DNA from: JAJYSO01 sp964579505
Lineage (GTDB): Bacteria > Bacteroidota > Bacteroidia > Flavobacteriales > Flavobacteriaceae
Assembly (NCBI GenBank): GCA_964579505.1
Contig: CAZOGC010000008.1
Coordinates: 54,717 to 118,716 of the forward strand
DNA: 64,000 nucleotides
Reading direction: 5' to 3'
Of the stretch, positions 57,440 to 64,000 are shown one piece after another. The notes under the pieces were generated by a model. The model saw nothing but the letters and a program-made list of their open reading frames with translations, ran no database searches and was not told the origin of the DNA. Both the position numbers and the translations under genes were made by a program. The first letter of the stretch is position 1. Every line of letters starts with the position of its first letter.

Positions 57440-59845
57440 TTAATTTCTTAAAGGTTTTCCCTTTTTCAGCATATACTGTAACCGTTCTAAAGTTTTGCGT
57501 TCTCCGCAGAGCGAAAGAAAAGCTTCTCGTTCTAAGTCGAGTAAATAGTGTTCACTTACGCGTGTGTTTTCAGATAAATCGCCTCCGGCCATCACGTACG
57601 CTAGTTTATTGACTACTTTTTGATCGTAAGGACTGATATACTTTCCGACAACCATTTGGTCTGTCCCCACCATTAGAGGGCCTAAGGCTTGTTTGCCTAA
57701 AACCTTAATGTCTGTACGCTGAAGGGGTTGCGTGTAGCCGTTTTCGGCCATTAATAGGGCATGTTTTTTGGCAATAGCTAATTGTTGACGAGGGTTGATA
57801 ACCACCACGTCTTTTCCGTGTTGTAAGATGTCGGTATCAAAAGCTTCATAGGCAGAGGTTGATACGGTAGCCATCCCTATGGTAATAAGGTGCTGTTGCA
57901 ATCTGTTTAGTTCTACATCTCCTTTTTTGAAAGAATCAGAGGCGCGCATCGTCATTTCTTTGGTGCCGCCTCCTCCGGGAATCAATCCCACGCCTACTTC
58001 AACTAATCCGATGTAGGTTTCTGCGGCAGCTACTACTTTATCGGCGTGTAGAGACATTTCACATCCCCCGCCTAGTGTCATGGCATGTGGAGCGGAGACA
58101 ACCGGAATGGAAGAATAACGCATTCGCATAGACGTTTGCTGGAAATATTGAATAGCATGGCTGAGTTCTTCATATTCTTGTTCGGCTGCCATCATTAAAA
58201 TAAGCCCAATATTGGCGCCTACCGAAAAATTTTGTCCTTCGTTATAAAGAACCAATCCTTGGTAATCTTTTTCGGCAATGTCTAGGGCTTTGTTTAGTCC
58301 ATCTAGCACATCTCCTCCAATGGTATTCATCTTGCTGCGAAATTCTACATTGAGAATACCATCGCCCAAATCTTCAACAACCACGCCGTCATTTTTAAAC
58401 ACTTGGTGTGTTTCTCGAATGTTATTTAAGACAATAAACGAGTCTTGCCCCGGAATTTTAAGCGGCTTCTTTTGGGTATTGTCATAATAATACGTCTGAC
58501 CGTCTTTAATGGTGTAGAATTGATTTTGCCCATTGGCTATCATTTCGATTACCCAGTTGGCCGGAGAATAGCCTTCGTCTTTGAGTAATTGAAGACCTTT
58601 TTCTACGCCTATATAATTCCATATTTGAAAAGGGCCGTGTTCCCAACCAAAGCCGGTGCGCAAAGCATCGTCAATTTTGTATAATTCATCACTAATTTCC
58701 GGAATACGTTGTGCTGCATATGCAAAGAGAGCAGCAAAAGTTTTACGGTAAAAAGTACCTGCTTTTCCACTGTCAGCAATAAGAGCCGGATACCGTTCTG
58801 CAACGGTTTTAAGAGGCTTTACTTTTTCAATAATCGAAAAAGTAGGCTTTTGACGCGGGCGGTAAGTAAGGGTGTCTAGTTGTAGCGACTGAATTTCTTT
58901 ATGACCGTCATCGTGTTTTATTTTTTTATAGAAACCTTGTCCTGATTTGCTTCCCAGCCAGCCATTTTTTACCATCGTGCGTATAAAATTGGGAAGGGCA
59001 AAGACGTTGTGCTGCTCATCGTTGGGTAAATTTTTATACAATCCATCGGCCACGTGTACTAAGGTATCTAGCCCCACCACATCGGCAGTACGGAAAGTAG
59101 CCGATTTTGGTCGACCGATAATGGGACCGGTAAGCGCGTCAACTTCTTCTATGGTTAACCCCATTTCTTTTACCTGATGAAAAAGGTTCATAATGCCAAA
59201 TACCCCAATACGATTTCCTACAAAAGCAGGGGTGTCTTTGGCAATGACGGTTTGTTTGCCTAGAAATTTTCCACCGTAGGTGTTTAGAAAAGAAATGACT
59301 TTGGGATCGGTTTTTGGTCCCGGAATAATTTCAAGTAATTGCAAATACCGTGGTGGATTGAAAAAATGAGTACCACAAAAATGTTTTTGAAAATCATCAC
59401 TGCGCCCTTCACTCATTAACCGTATCGGGATGCCCGAAGTGTTTGAGGTGACGAGTGTTCCGGGTTTGCGATATTTTTCAATTTGCGTAAAAACCGATTG
59501 TTTTATAGCTAAATTTTCGGTTACTACTTCAATAATCCAATCTACTTGGTTGATTTGCTCACTATTATCGGTTAAGTTTCCGGTTTGTATTCTTTGAGCA
59601 AATTTGGTATGGTAAATGGGAGAAGGTTTACTGGTTAGCGCATGCTTTAAAGCTTGATTAACAATGCGGTTACGTACTGCTTTATCGTTTAATGTGAGTC
59701 CTTTTTTTTCTTCAGCAGGAGTGAGTTCTTTAGGAACGATATCTAATAAGAGTACCTGAACGCCAATGTTAGCAAAATGACAAGCAATGGCGCTGCCCAT
59801 TACTCCGGATCCTATGACGGCGACTTTATGAATGTGTTTGCGCAT
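57440..59845 (-). CDS. fadN: 3-hydroxyacyl-CoA dehydrogenase/enoyl-CoA hydratase, FadN-type
   Basis: The protein has 801 residues. The dehydrogenase comes first: Rossmann motif VAVIGSGVMGSAIACHFANIG at 8-28, then GTHFFNPPRYLQLLEIIPGP (with a catalytic His) and the 3HCDH C-terminal domains at about 205-400. The enoyl-CoA hydratase (crotonase) domain follows at about 485-700: YNEGQNFSVGANI and LGGGCEMSLHADKVVAAAET for the oxyanion hole, then GVGLIPGGGGTKEM. This order is the reverse of E. coli FadB/FadJ and matches Bacillus FadN. It is the first gene of a fadN-fadA-fadE unit. Confidence 0.92.
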   Translation of the reverse strand: MRKHIHKVAVIGSGVMGSAIACHFANIGVQVLLLDIVPKELTPAEEKKGLTLNDKAVRNRIVNQALKHALTSKPSPIYHTKFAQRIQTGNLTDNSEQINQVDWIIEVVTENLAIKQSVFTQIEKYRKPGTLVTSNTSGIPIRLMSEGRSDDFQKHFCGTHFFNPPRYLQLLEIIPGPKTDPKVISFLNTYGGKFLGKQTVIAKDTPAFVGNRIGVFGIMNLFHQVKEMGLTIEEVDALTGPIIGRPKSATFRTADVVGLDTLVHVADGLYKNLPNDEQHNVFALPNFIRTMVKNGWLGSKSGQGFYKKIKHDDGHKEIQSLQLDTLTYRPRQKPTFSIIEKVKPLKTVAERYPALIADSGKAGTFYRKTFAALFAYAAQRIPEISDELYKIDDALRTGFGWEHGPFQIWNYIGVEKGLQLLKDEGYSPANWVIEMIANGQNQFYTIKDGQTYYYDNTQKKPLKIPGQDSFIVLNNIRETHQVFKNDGVVVEDLGDGILNVEFRSKMNTIGGDVLDGLNKALDIAEKDYQGLVLYNEGQNFSVGANIGLILMMAAEQEYEELSHAIQYFQQTSMRMRYSSIPVVSAPHAMTLGGGCEMSLHADKVVAAAETYIGLVEVGVGLIPGGGGTKEMTMRASDSFKKGDVELNRLQQHLITIGMATVSTSAYEAFDTDILQHGKDVVVINPRQQLAIAKKHALLMAENGYTQPLQRTDIKVLGKQALGPLMVGTDQMVVGKYISPYDQKVVNKLAYVMAGGDLSENTRVSEHYLLDLEREAFLSLCGERKTLERLQYMLKKGKPLRN

Positions 59846-60081
59846 AATCCAGTTTTTAGTTTAGTAATACCTTGTAAATTTAAGTAAATAACGAAAGGAA
59901 TTTTAATTTATGCAGCAATTTAACAGAGAATTTAAGCTTGGGTTGTGAGGGTTAGCATGTTAAGGGCAACAGATGATTTTAATTACCTTAAATACATAAT
60001 AAGTTCAAAATTTAAATGATTGTCGATTTCTATATAAAGGAGTGTTGAGAAAAGGTTATTTTCGCAGTAATATAAAAAGGT

Positions 60082-60780
60082 ATGGCGAGAAAAATTATCA
60101 TTGCAATAGACGGATATTCATCTACCGGAAAAAGCACGGTGGCAAAGCAGTTGGCTAGCGCATTGGGCTATGTATATGTAGATACAGGTGCGATGTATCG
60201 TGCGGTTACGCTGTATGCGCTTCAAGAAAAATTACTCAATGAAGAAGGTATACAAGAAAAAATGTTGGTGCAGCGTTTAGCCGAAATAAAACTTCATTTT
60301 AAATTTAATGCAACGCTTGGTTTTTCGGAGATGTATTTAAATGGTAAAAACGTAGAAAAGGCCATCCGTGGTATGCAGGTTTCGCAATACGTAAGCAAGA
60401 TAGCAAGTATTTCGGCTGTTAGAGCGTATTTAGTCAAACAGCAACAGGTTTTTGGAGAACAAAAAGGCATTGTAATGGACGGGCGTGATATAGGCACGGT
60501 TGTTTTTCCGCAGGCCGAACTTAAGTTTTTTATGACGGCTTCAGCACAAACACGTGCACAGCGACGGTTTGAAGAACTACGCGAAAAAGGAGAGGAGGTT
60601 TCGTATGAAACGGTACTTCAAAATATTGAAGAACGAGACAGATTAGATTCTACCCGAAAAGATTCTCCGTTGCGTATTGCTGATGATGCTATTGAAATAG
60701 ATAATTCTACTATGTCTTTAGAAGAGCAATTTGAAAAAATGATGGAAATAGCGCAAAATCGCATAGCTGAAAGCAACTAA
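60082..60780 (+). CDS. cmk: Cytidylate kinase
   Basis: The protein has 232 residues. Cmk phosphorylates CMP and dCMP to the diphosphates. The P-loop is DGYSSTGKSTVAKQLA at residues 10-25. The CMP-binding YVDTGAMYRAVTLYA, GRDIGTVVFPQAELKFFMTA and the lid QRRFEELREKGEEVSYETVL are all present. Length is normal for the bacterial enzyme. The -7-like box TATTTTCG at 60057 gives a short leader. rpsA lies 1.2 kb downstream; cmk-rpsA linkage is common in bacteria, here with a DUF2911 gene inserted between. Confidence 0.96.
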   Translation: MARKIIIAIDGYSSTGKSTVAKQLASALGYVYVDTGAMYRAVTLYALQEKLLNEEGIQEKMLVQRLAEIKLHFKFNATLGFSEMYLNGKNVEKAIRGMQVSQYVSKIASISAVRAYLVKQQQVFGEQKGIVMDGRDIGTVVFPQAELKFFMTASAQTRAQRRFEELREKGEEVSYETVLQNIEERDRLDSTRKDSPLRIADDAIEIDNSTMSLEEQFEKMMEIAQNRIAESN

Positions 60781-60896
60781 TAAAACATAAAAATATAGCA
60801 TTAGGATGCTGATTGTCAATATTTTTTAATAATATTGTACAAAGAGTAGGTGAGGGGCTCTCAATCTTTAGTTATCATATTTTAAACAGCACCGAG

Positions 60897-61739
60897 ATGA
60901 GACGACTTTGTCTAATAATATTCATTAGTGCTGGGTTGGCAAGTGGAATGTTTGCACAAACTTTTCATATGCCTAAGCCTAGCCCCACTATTACGGTAAA
61001 TCAAGAATTTTCAACTTCGTTTATTAAACTAACATATAGCCGTCCGGCAGCAAGGGGGCGGTTTATTTTTGGTCACTTAATTCCTTTTGGACAAGTGTGG
61101 CGTACCGGAGCTAATCAGGCTACGCAAATTACCTTTGGAGAAGAGGTGTATGTGGCGGGACAAGCACTTCCGGCCGGTACTTATGCGTTGTACACTATTC
61201 CGGGTTTAGAACAGTGGAAGATTATTTTTAATAAAGAAGTGCATAATTGGGGTGCGGTTGGCTATGATAAATCTAAAAATGTAGTAGCCGTAACAGTGCC
61301 GGTGCAACACCATAAAAAAACGCAAGAATCACTGCGTATAAGTTTAGAAGATTTAACAAACAATTCGGCATTGCTAAATATTGCGTGGGCTAATGTAAGT
61401 GTTGAGGTGCCAATTGCGGCAGATAACAATGTGCGTATTTTGACCTATTTAGATAAAGCTTTAAAAGGGGGCAAACCTCCGTATTCTCAGGCAATAAATT
61501 ATTATTTGACAACAGATCAGCGGTTAGACGATGCACTTTTATACAGTAAATTGGCGATTCGTAAGAATCCTGAAGCTTGGTATTTATATTGGATGAAAGC
61601 ACAAGTGTTACAAAAATTAGGTCAGCATAAAAAGGCGGTGGCAGCGGCTAAAAAAGCGTACGAAATAACGAAGAAAGACCAGCCAGCTTTTGTACACGAG
61701 TTTAAAGAGCATTATTTGCATATGAAAGCCCAAAAGTAA
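60897..61739 (+). CDS. DUF2911 domain exported protein with C-terminal TPR-like helices
   Basis: About 280 residues from the ATG at 60897, which gives a good signal peptide (LCLIIFISAGLASGMFAQ); the upstream open frame is not needed. The DUF2911 domain spans roughly 30-175, with FIKLTYSRPAARGRFIFGHL, FGQVWRTGANQATQITFGEE and PAGTYALYTIPG as diagnostic segments. The last 80 residues are TPR-like helices (DALLYSKLAIRKNPEAWYLY, then MKAQVLQKLGQHKKAVAAAK). The function of DUF2911 is unknown. It is found mainly in Bacteroidota and predicted to be periplasmic. The TPR tail may mediate protein binding. Confidence 0.88.
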   Translation: MRRLCLIIFISAGLASGMFAQTFHMPKPSPTITVNQEFSTSFIKLTYSRPAARGRFIFGHLIPFGQVWRTGANQATQITFGEEVYVAGQALPAGTYALYTIPGLEQWKIIFNKEVHNWGAVGYDKSKNVVAVTVPVQHHKKTQESLRISLEDLTNNSALLNIAWANVSVEVPIAADNNVRILTYLDKALKGGKPPYSQAINYYLTTDQRLDDALLYSKLAIRKNPEAWYLYWMKAQVLQKLGQHKKAVAAAKKAYEITKKDQPAFVHEFKEHYLHMKAQK

Positions 61740-61816
61740 CCCGTTAAAAAATCTAACTACACTCACAATCAGCATTTTTTCTTTTTTAAACGTTAGGAAT
61801 AACAAAATAATAGCAG

Positions 61817-61824
61817 TACCTTTG
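61817..61824 (+). promoter_or_regulatory. -7 box of the rpsA promoter
   Basis: TACCTTTG fits TAnnTTTG and would give an rpsA leader of about 110 bases, the longest promoter-defined leader in the window. The -33 region is weak. Confidence 0.45.
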
Positions 61825-61936
61825 CGCTCCCTTTTTTCAGCAGTATATGGAAAATGGAAAAGGGTGAGTATTAATATTTTGAAAATCACTTCTGCAAGAT
61901 GGCTGCGTTTAATTTTCCACATTGAGTAGAATACAA

Positions 61937-63919
61937 ATGAACAAATCAGCTATGGCTGAGAAAAAAGAAACTAAAAAAGCTGAAGAAAAAGAGGTTAAAA
62001 AAACCAAAACGGTAAAAGAAACCCCTAAAGCAACAGCAAAAGAAAAAAAAGAAACCAAAGCTAAAAAAGCAGCTAAACCGGCCGCTAAAAAAGAAAAAGT
62101 TTCTGAAGAACCTGCTCAAAAAACGGAAGCAAAAGCAGAAGTTCATGTTTCTGAGCAGCAACAAGACCCTGAAAAATTCTTGAAAGAATTTGACTGGCAC
62201 AACTACGAAGAAGGTATTGATAAGATTGATGATGACAAACTCAATGAGTTTGAAAAATTGGTTGAAGAAAACTTCGTAGACACATTAGATAATGAAGTAG
62301 TACAAGGAAAAGTAATCAACATTACTGAACGCGATGCTATTATTGACATCAACGCGAAGAGTGAAGGGGTTATTTCCTTAAACGAATTTCGTTACAACCC
62401 GGATCTTAAAGAAGGTGATACGGTTGATGTCTATATTGACGTACGTGAAGATGCTACCGGCCAATTAATTCTATCTCATCGTAAAGCTCGTGTTATTAAA
62501 GCTTGGGAGCGTATTAATAAAGCGCACGAAGAGGATACCATTGTAAATGGTGTGATTAAATGCCGTACCAAAGGTGGAATGATTGTAGATGTATTTGGTA
62601 TTGAAGCCTTCTTGCCAGGGTCACAAATTGACGTAAAATCTATCCGCGATTACGATGCATATGTAGGGAAAACGATGGAATTTAAGGTGGTAAAAATCAA
62701 CCAAGAATTCAAAAACGTAGTAGTTTCTCACAAAGCACTTATCGAGGCCGATATCGAAAAACAAAAGAAAGAAATTATCGGTCAGTTAGAAAAAGGACAA
62801 GTATTGGAAGGTACTGTCAAAAACATTACTTCATACGGAGTATTTGTTGACTTAGGTGGAGTTGATGGATTGGTTCACATTACGGACTTATCTTGGTCTC
62901 GTATCAACCATCCGGATGAAATTGTTGAGTTAGATCAAAAATTAAACGTAGTTATCTTAGACTTTGATGAAGCTAAGACCCGTATTCAACTTGGTTTAAA
63001 ACAATTATCTAAACATCCTTGGGAAGCGCTTAGCGACGAGCTAAAAGTAGGCGATAAAGTGAAAGGAAAAGTAGTGGTTATTGCAGACTACGGTGCTTTT
63101 GTTGAAATTGAAGAAGGCGTTGAAGGCCTAATTCACGTATCTGAGATGTCTTGGAGCACACACTTGCGTTCTGCTCAAGATTTTGTTAATGTAGGCGATG
63201 AGGTAGAAGCTCAAATTCTTACATTAGATCGTGAGAACAGAAAAATGTCTCTAGGTATGAAGCAATTAACGCCAGATCCTTGGACAGATATCACGGCTAA
63301 ATATCCGGTAGGTTCTAAACACACCGGTGTGGTTCGTAACTTTACCAACTTTGGCGTTTTTGTAGAGCTTGAAGAAGGAATAGATGGCTTGATTTATATC
63401 TCTGACCTTTCTTGGACTAAGAAAATTAAACACCCATCAGAATTCTGCAACTTAGGAGATAAACTAGATGTAGTGGTTCTTGAGTTAGATGTTGAAGAGC
63501 GCAAATTGAGCTTGGGTCATAAACAAACCAAAGAAAATCCTTGGGATAAATATGAACAAGAATTTGCGGTAGGTAGTAAACACACCGCCAAAATTGCCGA
63601 TACTATTGGTAATAAAGGAGCTACTGTTCAATTTAATGATGACATTACAGCGTTTGTTCCTAAACGTTATATGGAAAAAGAAGACGGTTCAATTCTTGAA
63701 AAAGGAGAAGAAGCTGATTTTATTATTATTGAATTCAACAAAGAGTTTAAACGTGTCGTAGCTTCACACACTTCTATCTTTAAAGAAGAAGAAGCAAAAA
63801 TTGTGAAGGAAGCGGTTAAGCGTGCTCAACAAAAGAAAGAAGAGTCTAAAGCTACATTAGGTGATGCTAATGCTGAGCTACAAGCTTTGAAAGATAGAAT
63901 GGAAAAAGAAGGGCAATAA
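61937..63919 (+). CDS. rpsA: 30S ribosomal protein S1 with Lys/Ala-rich N-terminal extension
   Basis: S1 threads mRNA onto the 30S subunit through repeated S1 (OB-fold) domains. About 660 residues; ATG codons at 61937 and 61952 are both possible, and an earlier TTG at 61922 was not preferred. Residues of about 10-70 are a Lys/Ala/Glu low-complexity tail absent from E. coli S1 (557 residues). Six S1 repeats follow, e.g. VLEGTVKNITSYGVFVDLGG, KVKGKVVVIADYGAFVEIEE and HTGVVRNFTNFGVFVELEEG. Repeats 3-5 are the most regular; the last is divergent. A strong terminator follows near the window end. Confidence 0.95.
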   Translation: MNKSAMAEKKETKKAEEKEVKKTKTVKETPKATAKEKKETKAKKAAKPAAKKEKVSEEPAQKTEAKAEVHVSEQQQDPEKFLKEFDWHNYEEGIDKIDDDKLNEFEKLVEENFVDTLDNEVVQGKVINITERDAIIDINAKSEGVISLNEFRYNPDLKEGDTVDVYIDVREDATGQLILSHRKARVIKAWERINKAHEEDTIVNGVIKCRTKGGMIVDVFGIEAFLPGSQIDVKSIRDYDAYVGKTMEFKVVKINQEFKNVVVSHKALIEADIEKQKKEIIGQLEKGQVLEGTVKNITSYGVFVDLGGVDGLVHITDLSWSRINHPDEIVELDQKLNVVILDFDEAKTRIQLGLKQLSKHPWEALSDELKVGDKVKGKVVVIADYGAFVEIEEGVEGLIHVSEMSWSTHLRSAQDFVNVGDEVEAQILTLDRENRKMSLGMKQLTPDPWTDITAKYPVGSKHTGVVRNFTNFGVFVELEEGIDGLIYISDLSWTKKIKHPSEFCNLGDKLDVVVLELDVEERKLSLGHKQTKENPWDKYEQEFAVGSKHTAKIADTIGNKGATVQFNDDITAFVPKRYMEKEDGSILEKGEEADFIIIEFNKEFKRVVASHTSIFKEEEAKIVKEAVKRAQQKKEESKATLGDANAELQALKDRMEKEGQ

Positions 63920-63945
63920 GCCATCTCTGTTTTATCGTAATTAAT

Positions 63946-63987
63946 AGTAGCTGTCTCAAAACTCAGAGACAGCTACTTTTTATTTTT
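63946..63987 (+). terminator. Rho-independent terminator of rpsA
   Basis: AGTAGCTGTCTC (63946-63957) pairs with GAGACAGCTACT (63966-63977), a 12-bp perfect stem with an 8-base loop, followed by TTTTTATTTTT. Confidence 0.9.
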
Positions 63988-64000
63988 ATAACAAATTATT

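Noticed and set aside
1..64000. tRNA, rRNA or CRISPR features
   Set aside because: No GTTCGAAT-type T-loop with a cloverleaf, no rRNA-like block and no regular spaced repeat was noticed by eye on either strand. A covariance-model search (tRNAscan-SE, Infernal) would be decisive.

Overview
The window is one contiguous piece of a Bacteroidota chromosome, most likely from the class Flavobacteriia or a close relative. GC is roughly 40% by eye. Gene starts rarely have a strong Shine-Dalgarno, and many genes are preceded by the Bacteroidota promoter box TAnnTTTG, several with a TTG or TTTG box 17-21 bases upstream. Diagnostic families include SusC/SusD, a FecR anti-sigma factor with an STN-bearing TonB receptor, DUF4199, DUF2797, DUF2911, DHA2-type MFS, a folK/deoxynucleoside kinase fusion, and an L21 protein with a C-terminal extension. 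No rRNA, tRNA, CRISPR array, intact transposase or phage gene was found.

Layout. 1-2751: a 3'-truncated MgtE Mg2+ transporter and a phosphopantetheinyl transferase (minus), divergent from ahcY. 2883-4290: rpmA, rplU and a DUF4199 membrane protein (minus). 4455-12980 (plus): two M16 peptidase-family proteins, aspS, a cold-shock protein, a small zinc-finger protein and an M28 aminopeptidase. 13074-15890 (minus): an M13 metallopeptidase and a lipoprotein. 15998-20704: an SDR-type threonine dehydrogenase, an aldehyde dehydrogenase, a UDG-like protein and small membrane proteins. 20837-24024 (minus): a tRNA/translation quality-control run (rsgA, dtd, MazG-like, small membrane protein, queA). 24242-36700, mostly plus: an outer-membrane porin-like protein, MFS exporter, folK-dNK fusion (minus), AsmA, rpsU, GNAT, PLP racemase, DUF2797 (minus), GH3, polyprenyl synthase and a secreted class II cyclic-nucleotide phosphodiesterase.

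36749-40453 is the most unusual part. An AT-rich gene for a HELTH zincin-like lipoprotein is preceded by a 37-bp sequence that recurs, with one mismatch, in front of the next operon (ECF sigma factor, membrane anti-sigma-like protein, outer-membrane protein). Each copy holds an ECF-type promoter, GCAACC-N16-CGTCTT. The simplest reading is a self-activating sigma factor whose regulon also includes the metalloprotease-like lipoprotein. 40842-41386 is a non-coding relic with short direct repeats and hairpins.

42511-54025 is an 11.5-kb minus-strand nutrient-uptake and redox locus: FecR, SusC with STN domain, SusD, two TlpA/DUF4369 proteins, a thioredoxin-fold protein, a stand-alone DsbD-alpha domain and, unusually at the distal end, the FecI-type sigma factor. 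54320-59845 is a beta-oxidation operon with the order and domain architecture of Bacillus fadNAE. 60082-63919 holds cmk, a DUF2911/TPR protein and rpsA, closed by a strong terminator at the window edge.
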